A stretch of 64,000 nt of DNA, taken from positions 483,501 through 547,500 of the forward strand of contig JADANN010000224.1 of NCBI GenBank assembly GCA_018806985.1, given 5' to 3'. Below the pieces are notes generated by a model that worked only from the letters and a program-made list of their open reading frames with translations, did not search any database and was not told the DNA's origin. Shown here in pieces: positions 34,940 through 48,300 of this stretch (the first letter of the stretch is position 1; every line of letters starts with the position of its first letter). The translations under genes and the position numbers were made by a program. Origin of the DNA: Angiostrongylus vasorum (taxonomy: Eukaryota > Nematoda > Chromadorea > Rhabditida > Metastrongylidae).

Positions 34940-36110
34940 TGCCTTATTGCCACATAGGGTCTCTAGTTTTCAAAGTCGCAATCGAGAGGTTGAGAAGCCC
35001 ATTCGTACAGAAGTAGTACGAAGAAGTAAGTGTTACTCTTACGAGAGGTGGTGACCGCTAAGCAATCATATATTAGAGAGACGGAATAGCCTCTATAGAG
35101 ATCATTTTGTTTTCAACAACGTACTTTCTCGAACAAAACTGTTTTCCTACACTTTTTGTGGTAAGACGACAGCCTCTTCAACACAGATGTTGTAGCAGTC
35201 ATCGTCCATGGAAAATTATTGTCTACACTTGATAATTTACAAGAAGCCTCTTTTCAACAAGAATTTCTAGGAGAGGAAACCTGCCGTTCTAGAGGAAGCA
35301 GCGCCGTACCTGGTGGCACACTGGACTTCGGCAGTTAAAGGCGTGTTTTCCTCACAGTAAGATAGTGAATCTTTCAGAAAACTGCTGCAAGTGAATTGTT
35401 GGGTAAACTTGCGTACTGATTTCCAACAAAATTATCTAGTTCCAAAAGCGCTAGCCGTTCATCCAAGTATTTCAACATAATATGTCTCATTTCGAACTTT
35501 TATCATCATAGCACTCAATTGATTTTATCAACGTATAAACAGATTTGTTTCGAAAACTCCTACGATGAGCACTTCTTGAACAGAGTTTAGAATGTTTACA
35601 GCTTCAGACATCTAGAACAAGCACTCTTAACAATCGTTATATCCTAAAACTATAACAAACACTCTAAATTACTTATTCTTGATGAGCATACACGAGGTTA
35701 CTACTTTATTCTTCAATTACGAAAAAAGCTGCAGTTTCGATGAATACGGTTCCATTGGAACAGCCTAATAGAAGTAGTTGTTGCATGTGCTGCATCCAAT
35801 GTTGACGAGCTTGCTTTGCATATCGGAGCATTTGCAGTCCTGAACCCTTTGCTGAGAAATGCCACCGGGAAAAAAAGTAAGGGAAACCATGCAGAAAAGA
35901 AATTACTCACATTGGTAATAGCGGATGAAGATATTCAATGAATCAACTGAATCGGGTTGCACTTCAGGTTCCCGATGTACTTTAAAACCTGCAAAACCTC
36001 GTGGACTTGGTCACATTGAAGCAATTGGTTCACTTGGACAGGGAAAGAGCTGGCGGAGGTGCAAAAGATATATCCGGAAACATTTACCTAGAGGGACTAG
36101 TGCTCACTGA
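34940..36110 (+). CDS. Weak coding-like segments, unrecognised
   Basis: About 34.97-35.03 kb reads SRNREVEKPIRTEVVRR before a good GTAAGT donor. At 35925-36110 an open frame gives FNESTESGCTSGSRCTLKPA and a basic end (GKSWRRCKRYIRKHLPRGT). No link between them can be shown. Confidence 0.15.
35675..35755 (-). mobile_element. PLE terminal remnant
   Basis: GATGAGCATACACGAGGTTA, CTTTATTCTTCAATTACG and AGCTGCAGTTTCGATG follow the order of the intact PLE end at 7.2-7.27 kb (GAGCAAACACGAGGTG, TTTATTCACAAACAAGCTGA). The ribozyme-like core is lost. Confidence 0.4.
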
Positions 36111-36859
36111 CTGTTATCGTCACGTTAATTAATTTTGACGGGAAGTCAATGATAAACCAAAAAAATAACCTGCTCGAAAAAAAACCCGAGATTATCAAAG
36201 GGTACTATTCCACGCCTCAACATTCAGCAAGGCTTCTACTCGATTTTAAAATTTGATCCATAAGTATCGTTCTGGTCGCTGCACTGTACAAACATAATTT
36301 GACCAATGGATTTTAGGAGATACGAATATACAAAAAAACCAAGTTTTAGTGCGTTAAATATTCTATAGAATAAATAAGGGTTCGAGTCGAGAAAAAAAAG
36401 AAAACAAACGCAAAACAGTGGTCTCTAATGTGCAGCGAAATAGCTTAAAAATTTAAGAGGAAAAGAAAGGAGCAAGGAAACGCTCCAACTGTAGCTGTTT
36501 AAACTCAGCATCGAAAAATAAGAAAAAAAAGGTGTTTTTAACTACCTAAATACTGGGACAGTTGGATGGAACGTGTTGACGAGTACTGCAGTCACAACAG
36601 ATTCTCCACTCGTTTCTTCCTCGCTCATTCGCCGTCCATTGTGGTGATCTGCTTTGAAAATGGTGACATCCGAGAGGCATATTTCTTTGGTTGTTGTATT
36701 CTAGTACATTTAATTTAGTTACTCAAAAAATGAAGAACACTTTTTGAAAGAGTACTCTTTTGCTGATTCCTGGACCATTATTGAGCTCTTCTATACGCAG
36801 CTGTGCCCAATAAAATAGCTCTAATGTCACCAACACATGCACAAATCTGGCTCGAATTA

Positions 36860-37830
36860 AGAACTGGCGTTCCCATATTTGCGGCAGTCCTTCCAATGAC
36901 ACTTCTCTATTTTGTTATTCATTAATGATATTCAGACCATCCTCTAAAGAGCAGCGCTGATCCTATTCATAATAGCATCCTTGTATTTTCTTATTCATTG
37001 ATAACACTCACATCCTTCTCTAAAGATCAGCGTTGGTCCTGTTTGCTTACTTGTTAAAGAGCAACGCTGATTCTGCTCATGATGATATCCTTGTTTCTTG
37101 TTCATTGATGATGTTGGACGCGTATGGTGCAGTGGTCGGAGGCACCCTGCAACACACACGTGGAATCGGTCCCGGCGCCCATGGCCCACCAAGCCTTCCA
37201 TCACTTCGGGGGTCGGCAAATTGGTACACTTGGCTGGTAGGATAGCAGCACTATCTCGATACATCGGTAGGCCATAGTGAGTCATTGTGAAGGCCAGATG
37301 TGCATTCAATCACCTCCAAACGATGCTTGTGAAGTTGGATGCATGGCGCATCCCTCAAGGATTGATCAAAGCCGAGAGCTTTATCCTTCTTTGTTCTTTA
37401 TTGATGACATTCAGATCGCTCTCTGAAGATCAGCGTTGGTCCTTCTCACTAACTTGTCAAAGAGGAGCTCTGATGCTGCTCATACCGAAAATCTTCGATT
37501 CTCATGTTCGCTGATGGGATTGAAGTCATTCTCTATAGAGCAGCGCTAATCCTGCTTATACTGAAAATCTTCGATTCTCAAGTTCACTGATGGGACTGAA
37601 GCCGTTCTCTGCAGATCAGCGTTGGTCCTGCTCACTAACTTGTTGAAGAGCAGCGCTGAGCCTGAAAACCTTCGATTTTCATCTCCATTGATGAAATTGA
37701 AGTCGTCCTCTAAAGATCAGCATTGATCCTGCTCATTTATTGTCAAAGAGCAGCGGTGATTCTGCTAATAAGGAAATCCTTCGATTTTTCTTCTTCATTG
37801 ATGGTATTGAAATCGTCTTCTAATCTGGTG
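36860..37830 (+). repeat. Minisatellite of paired ~55-60 base units
   Basis: Two alternating unit types recur: AAAGAGCAGCGCTGATCCTG and AAAGATCAGCGTTGGTCCTG, each followed by TGCTCATA or TGCTCACTAACTTGT and then TTCATTGATGATATTCAGA-like spacers. At least ten units are visible, from 36.9 to 37.8 kb, interrupted by a SINE-1 at 37.12-37.39 kb. The alternation gives a higher-order period of roughly 110-120 bases. Confidence 0.75.
37115..37395 (+). mobile_element. SINE-1 inserted in the minisatellite
   Basis: Head GCGTATGGTGCAGTGGTCGG (A box) and GGAATCGGTCCC (B-box-like), body, then CCCTCAAGGATTGATCAAAG and TTTATCCTTC. The flanks CTTGTTCATTGATGATGTT and TTTGTTCTTTATTGATGACATT look like a target duplication, although the minisatellite makes this uncertain. 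Confidence 0.8.
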
Positions 37831-37959
37831 ATTAGTAAAAAAAATTCCTGGTTTTAACACCAGTTATATAGAAGGCTGGTTCGATTTGTCTCGAGGAATC
37901 GATCCAACGACTTGACTTTAGTAAACTCAGTCAGCATTTCCTTATAGATTCCAACCGAG

Positions 37960-38210
37960 ATTGGAAGATGTGGTTAGAGAAGCACTGAAATACACACAAA
38001 ATCGTTGGTTCGACTCCGCGCGTTGGGCTCACACAACCTTCCAAGTCTCCGAGATCGGAAAATTGCTACCGTACTTGTTTTGCAGGATGAAAACATTGGC
38101 TTTATGGCCAAGAAAATTCAACAATGTTTGTAGAATTCCAGTGCATAGCGTATCCCTCATGAATTGCTCAACGCCGGACGCTTTATCGTTCATTCTCTAC
38201 ACTCTAAAAA
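37960..38210 (+). mobile_element. SINE-1 copy, old
   Basis: TTGGTTCGACTCCGCGCG (B box), TCGGAAAATTGCTACC, GCATAGCGTATCCCTCATGA and CTCAACGCCGGACGCTTTAT follow the SINE-1 order with heavy divergence. Confidence 0.5.
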
Positions 38211-39025
38211 CTCTCTTCGTGCACTCTAAAAAAGGATAACTTGTAACCATGTGAATCGAGACATGAAAAGCACGTTCAGATCCTAGAAATCAGTAAGTGA
38301 TTTTAAAGATACACATAAATCGAATTACGCATATTGCTCAATGGAATATGAAACAAATAAGTCAGGAAAAAATTTTATTGACATGAGTAAATCGAATTAC
38401 AGATGCTGGTTCGTGGAATATGAATTAAACAAATCAGGAAAATTCTAATCCAAAGTGCTGGAATTTCGCCCGAATCCATTAACAACCCTCAGTGAAGAAA
38501 ATGAGACCAATGTGCCTCATGGTTTTTTTAAAACCAGCACAATTTTTGCATTTGGCCGCAGTATTAAATAGTGAACATCTAGCATGAATAGAAAAAAAAT
38601 AGACACCTAGACAGAACTAGGTAACGGACATGTTTCACAACAGATTACATGATTTCTTCTCTTGAAACGGATTCTGAGCATCAGATGGTCCACTGACTAA
38701 TGCGTCGTTGCTTTTGTTTTTTTCGCAATATTCAAGTAATCTGAAAGCATTGAATAAAAGTAAATGAGGAGTAGTCAGTGAAGCTCATTGTCTGTTTACA
38801 AAAAACCAGTTCATTTGTTACATGAACAACTTTTAAATGAAATTTGTTTAATAGGATTAGTCGTATTGGGACGACCATTCTCAAAGGAACGCGAAAATAT
38901 CTATCATAGTATTGGTTCGATGCTACGCCTTTAGCTAACCTTAGCTAACAAAGCCACAGGCAACAGACATGCCTGGGAAAATGAACACTGATTTAAAACA
39001 TGGTTGAGCCACTGTAAATCATTAT
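38211..39025. other. Stretch with no recognised gene
   Basis: AT-rich. A short direct repeat (about 38.31-38.35 and 38.39-38.43 kb, AATCGAATTAC and GGAATATGAA words) is the only structure. Confidence 0.4.
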
Positions 39026-39029
39026 ATAG

Positions 39030-39130
39030 GCCAAATATGCATTCAGCTATATCTGTGAGGCTGAACTGTGTCGAATGCATGATGCATCCAGTAGGGATTA
39101 ATCATTGTCAAACATTTAAGCCTTTTATGA
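39030..39130 (+). mobile_element. SINE-1 3' fragment
   Basis: GGCCAAATATGCATTCAGC, GTCGAATGCATGATGCATCC and TAGGGATTAATCATTGTC match the last 100 bases of SINE-1. Confidence 0.5.
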
Positions 39131-39479
39131 AAAACCGGCACCGCCTTTTTTTAAAGATATTGAAATCTTAAAAGTACCCCTTCGATGTCTCGGAGACCTT
39201 CTTTCGTTGTAGTTGAACTTCAATTCGTAGTTGTTCTGTCTGTTGCTTTAACGCTTCCATTTCAATAAACGCTTGAATTTAACAACAGCAGCAACCTATA
39301 ATTGCAACGTCAGTAGTAATCACAATGCCAATTATAGTAATAACAGTAGTAATTAACATAAAAATGTGTTCGATTATGATTGTATTATTATCACGGTTTT
39401 CTGAAACGTTATAACGACATTTATCGGGTGTGTATGGAAATTACCAACAGATGAAATTAAAAGCTAGTAAGTGGAAGTG

Positions 39480-39585
39480 GAAGCGCGTAACGCAATGGCA
39501 GTGATCCTGTTATTACGCAGACAGCCCAGGCTGTCCAGGCGCTGGCTCGATCGCGCCTCCTGTTTAGCAAGCGTCTCATTCTTCC
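39480..39585 (+). repeat. tRNA-like segment (possible SINE head)
   Basis: GCGCGTAACGCAATGGCAGT resembles an A box and GGCTCGATCGCGCC a B box, about 55 bases apart. No full tRNA fold can be drawn. Confidence 0.25.
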
Positions 39586-39599
39586 GTGGTCGTCATGTT

Positions 39600-39870
39600 G
39601 ATACCGCACTATTCTGGGAGTAGCACATTCCTTCACTCCTTCCTATTAACGTGGGAACGCCCTAATAAGACGATCTCAAGATTACAGCGAGAATCCACTC
39701 CACCAGCATTCAACGACATTCGTAACGAAAATGAAAATCCTCAAGGAGCAGTGGAAACCACACGCCAAAACTTCAAAGGTATTCGTGGATGGTGCACGCG
39801 ATGAAATGAATAGAATGCAAGAAATGCTGGAATCCGTATAGTGTGAAGCATGTGATTTCGAGTCAATTAA
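39600..39870 (+). repeat. Coding-like dispersed repeat, copy 4
   Basis: Contains GAAAATCCTCAAGGAGCAGT, ACCACACGCCAAAACTTCAA and GATGAAATGAATAGAATGCA, coding in shifted frames for a product like copy 1 (DEMNRMQEMLES). Two frameshifts relative to copy 1. Confidence 0.4.
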
Positions 39871-40129
39871 TGCAAAGAAAAAATAAGTGGAAATGCTCAA
39901 AATGTAGAAAAGCCACGCAAATTGGAAGCAACTCGGTGGTTGTTGTTTGATAACTGTCATTTTATTCCAGGGAATTTAAAACTACTCCACTATATGCACG
40001 CTTAGTTACTATTACTAATATATAGCTTGCCTAAACAAATTCCAGTTAGAAACATCCAGGACACTCTAAAAATTTGAATATGCATGCAGAAAAAAGGTAA
40101 TGACGTTTATTGTGGTTTGTGATCGGATG

Positions 40130-40405
40130 CAGGGCTCGTGTGGCGCAGTGGTCGGAGGTGCCCTGCAATACACACGTGGAATCGATCCCCGCGCCTATGG
40201 CCCACCAAGGTTTCCATGCCTCCGGGGTCGGCAAATTGGTACCAGACTTGTCTAAGAGTGTAGCAGCAATGGCTCGATACATCGGTAGCCACCGCGAGTC
40301 ATTGTAAAGGCCAGACATGCACTCAATCACCTTCAAACGATACTTAGTTCGAATGCATGGCCCATCCCTCAGGGATTGATCAACACCGAGGGCTTTATAA
40401 TAATG
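40130..40405 (+). mobile_element. SINE-1 copy, full length
   Basis: Head CGTGTGGCGCAGTGGTCGGA, B-box region GGAATCGATCCCC, TTGGTACCAGACTTGTC, and 3' end CCCTCAGGGATTGATCAACA before GGGCTTTATAATAATG. The tail is degenerate. Confidence 0.85.
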
Positions 40406-40409
40406 TTAC

Positions 40410-41300
40410 TATATAAGGAGGAATGAGTTTAGCTAGTGAGTTCAGTGTGGTGCTGCAAAAATGATAACATGCACTAACTTTAACACAGAACACAAAGGCG
40501 GTCCGTTGTTGCCTAGGCAGCAAACAATTACGCTTTACATTATCATTATAAAAGGAATAATGAGATCTCGTCCATTTGTTAACACGTATCAAATCATTGC
40601 AAAACTCATACACATTCTCATTTTATTCATTTAACAGAATAGTTATAATTTAACTGAAAATACATGAAGATAAGATGTTTTTGCTGTTTTTGTGGTTCAC
40701 AGTAAGAAGGAAAAGAAAAACTAGATGTAAGCGCTACCATTCATTATTACTTAACAGAGGACAAATGTCGGTCCCATAGCAACCTAAATACGTTTTCCTG
40801 CAATTAGAGCTATTATATCAGGTTTTCCGTCTCGTCCACTGTAAAGTGAACTTGTTTAAGCGGGTTTTTCACATACGTTTCTTTTCAAACTATACCAGCA
40901 TGAAGGAGAAGTGAGTAGATTTGAAAATCTGAAACATTACCAAAATATCACAGATAGAAAACCAATGAAACAAACATACAATGGATACTCGTGAATGCCT
41001 CGATTGCCATTCGAGCGACTGAAGAGGATATTTTGTTTTCACTTCATGTTTACATAATGTGCTGAGAAACAAAGACATTTAATAAACCAAAATCTCCACT
41101 ATCAATTCGAATCCATAGTTTTGGAGAGTATTTCTTGAGAGGATTTAATGCAGTAGAATGAAATAAAAGTAATGAAAGTGGTTCGGTCCTGAAAGTTAGA
41201 TAACACATTTTGTGGCATGAAAACGTGCTTCATTCTTTATGGAAATCGTATCTGATTCGTGACATTCTTCTTTTTTTTCAAATACGAGACAACTGATACT
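40410..41300. other. Stretch with no recognised gene
   Basis: AT-rich; nothing supported. Confidence 0.4.
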
Positions 41301-41304
41301 AAAG

Positions 41305-41595
41305 CTAAAAAGGATAAAGCTCTCGGCTTTGATTAATCCCTGAGGGATGCGCCATGCATTCGACTTTATTAAGCATCGTTTGGAGGTGATTGAATGCATA
41401 TCTGGCCTTTTACAATGGTGCGGTGGCTCTACAATGTATCGAGCCAGTGCTGCTATCCTCCCACACAAGTCTGGTACCAATTTGCCGACCCCGGAGGGAT
41501 GGATGGCTTGGTGGGCCATGGGCGCGGGGATCGATTCCATGTGCGTGTCGTTGTGGCGCCTCCAACCACTGCGCCACACGCGCTCCAACCACGAC
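41305..41595 (-). mobile_element. SINE-1 copy, full length
   Basis: On the plus strand: AAAAGGATAAAGCTCTCGGC (tail junction), CCCTGAGGGATGCGCC, GTACCAATTTGCCGACCCCG, ending ACTGCGCCACACGCGC. One of the least diverged copies. Confidence 0.85.
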
Positions 41596-41599
41596 ACTT

Positions 41600-42310
41600 G
41601 GTACTAACATATTAAATGTTTTATAGTGTTATCTAACTAGAGGCAAAAATACTACCATGAAAAACTTGTTAGAAAGACACTTAGCACTACGAAAACGTTG
41701 CTGGTATTAAATTGCACCGTGCAGGAACTACGGTGTGTGTAATTACACATGAACAACGTTACCCATCGACAATGTCTCTACATTTCCTTTCAAAATATTT
41801 CATGGCACTTTTTAAAATGTAGTTATGGTCTTCTTTACATTTATTTATGTTTACTTTGCCGTTGTAGTACCTTTAAGTGTCTGTAAAGTTAGTTAACGAA
41901 ATGGGCTTCTGCACCCTTCTATGATCGTCGACTGAGCTTGGTTTCTCATGTCAGCTGTTTCAATTGAGACTTGTTAAACTTCACATTCGGATGTTACCGA
42001 ATTGCTTTGTACTAGCTCTGAAATCGTAATTTTGGGCGTATAACAGTATCGCGTTCACTTTGGTCACTTGAGTTTTGTGTATTCCATCCAGAATGCCGCA
42101 TATCACCAGACTTTTCCTTGGCAGGGCTTTAGACATCTATTCAATTACCACTTGCTGTAGTAACAGTAATTATTAATAGCATTTATTCGATACGGTACTA
42201 TTAAGTGAGTCCTATTTGGCCATGGTTCTAGTTGAATACAAGTTTTGCGCGCTTTTCTGGAAGACTTCATTGTCACTGGAATACTTCCTTTAGAAGCTTT
42301 AAAGAACTGA
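41600..42310. other. Intergenic sequence upstream of the RBMX2-like gene
   Basis: AT-rich with no repeat or gene recognised. It should hold the promoter or outron of the downstream gene; I see no defined element. Confidence 0.35.
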
Positions 42311-42318
42311 TTTAGGTC
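42311..42318 (+). promoter_or_regulatory. Possible spliced-leader trans-splice acceptor
   Basis: TTTAG (AG at 42314-42315) lies three bases before the ATG of the RBMX2-like gene. Nematode messages often receive a spliced leader at such a site close to the start codon. Proposed from position only. Confidence 0.4.
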
Positions 42319-45300
42319 ATGAATCCGCTAACGAACATCAGGAACCAGAACAAGCTCAACGAAAGGGAGCTCAAATTGGGTATTGCTGGTGACTTAGGAA
42401 AGTCTTGGCACCAGAGATATAAGGATTCTGCGTCGATCTACATTGAGGGATTGCCGTATGACCTCACAGAAGGCGACATAATCACCGTCTTTTCACAGTG
42501 AGTATTTCAATATTGTTTTCGATGGAATTTTCCCTTTTGTCCAGGGATATGGAAGAACGTGGTAGAGGTATGTCGATGGTCTTATTCTTGGTCATGGTGT
42601 TGTTCAGTAATTTCCCTAGATAGACGCGTTCTAGTTAGTCGCTAAAGCTTCTTTGGAATTCCTCTTATCTGAACAGATGTGGCATTGAACGAATAAAGCT
42701 CATCTTTATGGTAGCATAAGGGATATGGATTGTTTGTCCTATTAATTTGCAATCCACCCCACAATCCCTCCCAACAGTTTACCGCCTAATCGTGGCTGGG
42801 AGGTGTTTCGTCACCACCGTCCTGGTGTCAAACTGGTCACTTCCACAAGGGCGGCGACTGCCTGTGGTGGTGACGACCTAGGGCAGACATTGGCCTGGCT
42901 GACCTCAGGGACTCCAGGGAACCACAATGGCTAGACCAGCAAAACTCCGAAAAAATGGAGATAATCGCGGGGCCCGCACAACCGCTGAGGCTGGGCCATC
43001 CAAGTATCCAAGTAAGTTAACCTACACTCGCTCGGTTCTGTTAAATCGCGCTATTCTTACAATCATCACAATTATTATTATTCTTATTACTATTATCATC
43101 ATCATTGTAACCATTATTATTAGAGGGTTGATAGATAAAGCTGTCGACATTAATACTTTAGCCTTTTTGCACCGAATAACTAAAGTATTCTAATATAAAA
43201 ATACGTGCAGGCTCTGAGGAAGGCGAAATCGCGGAAACGTCAGCCATCGACAAACAACACCAACAACAACGACAACGTCAACGAACATCTATACCAACCT
43301 CGGATCAGCTAAAGAAGATCAGTTTATAAGATCACACAAATAAATAAAGCTATCGACGTTGATTAATCCCTGAGGGACACCCCATGCCTTCGATTTCATC
43401 AGTCATCGTTGGAAATGATTTAATGCATTTCTGGCCTTTACAGTGGCTTGCAATAGCTTACCGACGTATTAAATCAGTACTACTATCCTTCCAGACAAGT
43501 CTGGTACCGATGTGTTGGCCCAGAAAGGATGGAGGGCTTGGGAGGTCTGAGGCGCAGGGACCAATCTTATGCGTAGTGCAGGGCGCTTGCTCCCGCTGCG
43601 CTACACGCGCTAGTATCATTTTTATTATTATTGTCAAATGGTATGATTGAACTTCGTGTTTTCATTGTTACTTTTTTCATCGTTTCTCCCTTGAGTTTGT
43701 TCAAACTCGCTACGTATGTGTAGCATGCTTCATCAAATCGAATCGTACTAGGATTACTAGGAGCTCAGCGTGCGACTTTTTTTGATTTTCATTCATTGGT
43801 GGACAGTTTCCTCACACTTATATCCCTTTCTTTGCGTGGTTTTTAAAAAATGCTTGTTACCACTTTTTAATTCTATGGGTACGAGTTTTTGTAGATAGTT
43901 TTTTCCTTTACTAATTTAGTTGTAATTTTTAAACAATAACCTGATTTATTGATTTTCCTCATGACAAGCACACACTAGGTTGTTACTGTACTATTTATTT
44001 ATCTAAAAATGCTCTCGTTTCGCCTTCTTCCTCCCAGAAAAGCTCATGTTAACTGCAACCTAGTCAGCCAAACAACTTTATAGTTGTAAACTTCATTTAT
44101 AAAGCTTTTTGTCATGTAGTCCTTATGTATTTTCTCCCAAACAAGGTCGAAAATAACAACCGTTTTCGGCACGCTATCGGCTAACTATAAAAAGTTTAAC
44201 AAAACAAAACGCTCTGCAGCAAGAGAAATCAACAAAAGCGTGCTGATCGTAACCAATATGCATGGGCCGTACAGTCCGGCAGCCTATAATCTGTATCACC
44301 TATTGTCTTGTTGATCGGATGACTCGACCGGGCGCCAGCAAATCTTCCACTTTCCCCTGTCGCGTGCAAGAGTAACCGACTGGCTGCTGCTTGCTCTAGA
44401 GACTAGTTGAGCATGGTATCTTTCTTCTAGGGTCGTCATGAAGAAAGCTGACCATCGAGTCGGCGGTCTTCCTGCAGTACGTTTGACATCCTGGGGAATC
44501 TAGTCGCTAACGATTCTTCTCCACTGGTTGTTGTTCGCACGTATTACATGTCCGGCCCACCTTATCTACGACAGTTTGGCGTATAGAACGGCATCTTTGA
44601 TTTTGACTGTTGACGTAGGTCAATGCTTCAGATTTTTTCCTTCACTTATGTGACACGAGGTACTCCTGGCGTCGTCCTTTCGACTGCGCGTTCAACGCTG
44701 AGTGGTCTTGCATGCTGCATAGGCAGCTACCAGGTTTATGACGCATACATTAAGGAAGAAAGTATCGTGGAGTAGAAAAAGTCGGTGCGGAGTGAGGTGT
44801 TCCTTGTTCTGTTCACTACATCCTCGCTCTTGATAGCTCTCCGGCTCGTTTCCCTCTGCTCCGCTGTGGGGCTAAGTGGTTCATCATGTTCATTTCCCGA
44901 CCTAAATAGACTTAACCGGAGCATTCGTAGATATTCGTTCCGTTGACCGTGAATAGGGTATACGAAACCAGTCCGTTACTCAAGAACATCATTTTTATAA
45001 GATTTAGCCGAAGACCAATCTTTCCACAAACTTTATTAAGGTCGCCAAGCATACGTTCCGCTTGGCTAATGTTTGGTGTTGTAAGGGCGATGTCATCAGC
45101 AAAGCGAAGAAGGTAATTGCCAACCATCGATTTTTCACTCCCATATTATCCCATTCCAGTGTGCGCATAACGTACTGGAAGATGACGAGTAAATAATTTT
45201 TGGCGAGGTGATAATGCTTTGTATTTGTTGTGAAATTTTTTTCTATGAGCTGACGAAGAGTCTTTGTATACTGAGTAGAGACTCCTTGCCTGTCCAGGAC

Positions 45301-48300
45301 TTCCATGACTGCTTCTACCTCAGCTGAATTAAAAGCTTTCTTTAAACCTACAAAAAGTGAGATAGAGCGGTCTCTTGTATTCTCACGATACTTCACTGAG
45401 CTTTGTTGTCATGTGGATGTATTCTATCGTAATGAGTCTCTTTCGAATCCCCTCACAGGACAGTCCTTCGTCCACTGTCCTGTCAATCTTGTGACTCTTG
45501 GGAACAGTTTCTAGATGACGTACAGCAAGCAGATTTCGCAGTAGTTTCCGATATCGTGGAGTTGCCGTTTTTGGAGAATAACGCGGTCTTGCTAGCCTTC
45601 CACTGAGTAGAAATCTTGCATTCGGCCAGATAACATGTAAAACGCAGAGCCAGTTTGTTCAAGAGGACTGGCGAAATGTTGTCCAGGTGTTCAGATCTTA
45701 TCTTATCCAGACCTGGCGTTGTTCGATTTTTTATCGACAAAATGGCATGTTGGACTTCGGAAGCGAGAACTGGTGGTACGGCATATACATCCTCCTCTAT
45801 TTCATATGATGGTAAGAGGCCATGGCTATTGAAGAGATCTGAGTGCTTATCGAAAGTGATTTTCTCCATAGCCTTTCTGGACACTGTAACTGTTCCTTCC
45901 GGACGTCGGAGTGCATTCCTCTTAGTTTTGTAATTGACGAAGCATCGGTGGGCTTTGCGAATGCTTTTCCCAGCCTCTGCAGCTTCGACCATAACTGCTG
46001 CTATTTTCTCTTTAAGATCTTCTTCGATCGCCTGTCGGCGTTGTTTTGTAAGTTCGGACGTGAGTTCGTGGTTGCGTGTGGCTCATGCGATTTTACGCCG
46101 GCTTAACAGCTCGAGTGTTTCCGGAGACAGACGTCTCATGGTGATTTTCGAACTTCCAGTCCAGCTTCCGTAGCGCTAATGTAAAGATGTTGAATGAACC
46201 AATCTTATTCCACGTTGATGCTATGAAGAACGGAATCTTCGCAAAGGCTGGCTAATTAATTGGATACATTCCAATTTATAATGGTTTTGGGACTCGGTTT
46301 TTTGAATTTAGCGGCTTTTTCTTCATTCCTTGAGAAATGATAACTTGCCCAAAGGAGGCGGTGGTCTGGTCCCGTATACAAAGGAAGACAATGACATCGG
46401 TTCGGCAAAACGTTCGATTTATTGTGATGTCGTTTATTTCATTGTGCTATTCTCTATTAGGAGACTCCCATCTCCAGCGTTAAGAGTTGGATTTCTGGAA
46501 TTGCAACTTTCAATGAATGGTCTTTGTCGTCGTGGTTAACTCGGACAGCTGTTAACCGTGCACGTTCGGTGGTTCCCTACATTACGTTCTTGAGACGTTA
46601 TTCTGAAGTGTACATTTTGAAATCAATTCGTCAGTCAATAGCGATTTCGCTAATGAATGATGCATATCCGCACACACAAGAAAAGATTCAGTCTGCGACT
46701 CTCGTCTCTCCAACATAGCTTTGAAATAATTGTGAATAGAAAATAGGTGAATATTTGAAAAGGTGTGTCGTCTATGAAGTAATGAAATCAAAGCGTCATA
46801 GTGAAGTGATTGTACACTATTGTCATATCCTCATTATATACACAAGAATAAAAGCCGTAAACCAGGAAATCTTAGATATAACTAGAAGCCCACAATCTAT
46901 TTAGCATGCAAACGGTTCCCATTATTATTATAGCAAGCCGGAGTACGTATGTAACATGCATATCGCTAAGAAAACGACAAAACAGCGTCTTTAATATAGC
47001 GCTTGGCCGTTGCATAAACACGATGTAGCAAATCCAAGGAAAATTTGCTGTTTTTCTTTTTTTTTGTTGGTCAAACGCGAGCTTGTTATTACATTTATTC
47101 ATTCACAGTAGCTGATGTTTGGTGGTTTCGCCTTCTTCACTGTTTCGAAAGGTCAAATTGACACTTAAGCTACTCAACTAGACACTTTCATAACCTCAGC
47201 AGATGAAATTTCATGCACAAATTTTCGTTTATGTAATAAGCTGCTTCTTTTTGAACACTTATGATTTTGTTCTTTGTAAGGATTCCAGTTATCTGGTGAA
47301 GGCATGCAGCAGAATCTTATATAGGTGAGGAATATGCCGGGCTCAGGTTTGAGAAATCAGCCTGAGCCATTGCGCGAGCTCACACGTGATCATAGGGCAT
47401 AGGTTTTTGGAATTTATTCAAAACTCTTCAAGAGTTTCACGCGTTGATATTTTGGATTTTTTGCGCGAGGATAGTCACTTTTACGTAGAAGCTTCCGTTG
47501 TGCCTCTGTACGTTATACGCGAAAAGCGGAGTATTTGATCTTACTTTCAATCTGCTGATTAGGTGTGTTCGTTTCTGCAGCCCTATAGTGGTCTACCCGT
47601 TTCGACAATATGTTCGTCCCCGAATGCTTTACAACAGATCGCATAAGCCGTATCATGGCCCATGCAGTCTTGGCCATTAGGGTATATTGTGCAATTTTTG
47701 CGTTGTGCATACACATTTATACAAACAGTTACGAACCAGCTGGCCTGTTAGATTGTTCAGTGCTATTTCAGTCGCTGTTACCGAGTTCTTTAGAGCGGCC
47801 GTTCTTAATTGACGTTTTATTGCTGTAATTATTTCGTCCGAAATGATGGACAGGAAACATGAGACCTCGTTCTAGCCAGAGTTATTGTTTGATGCGTCGT
47901 TTTTTCCTCTACACCAATCCCGAGACGCTACAGTTTCTTTGCCATTGGGAATGGATATTTTCCAGGTCAACTTGAGGAATTCCTCCTTTTGCTGGCTTCC
48001 TCTGCAGGCACTGTGGCTGTTCGAAACATATTTCTCACATGTGCCCTTATGTGTGAGAGGTGAGGGAAGAGGTAGTACTACATGGTGATGTAGCCGTTTT
48101 CGGATGTGATGACTTGAACATTCAGAAATGGAAACAAGTGTCTTTTCGGTTTCGCTCGGGTGAATGTTATGTACTGTGACTGTTCTTTCAACAGTTCAGA
48201 ACATTTGTCCATCTCCTCCCTCTTGTGTGGAGCAGATGACATAGCAGTCACCTATGTATCTGGTTCTCACGTCAGACATAAATGCAATGTCAAGGATTTG

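Noticed and set aside
36860..37830. CRISPR-like array (regular repeats with spacers)
   Set aside because: The host is a eukaryote, and the spacers are themselves repeated; this is a minisatellite.
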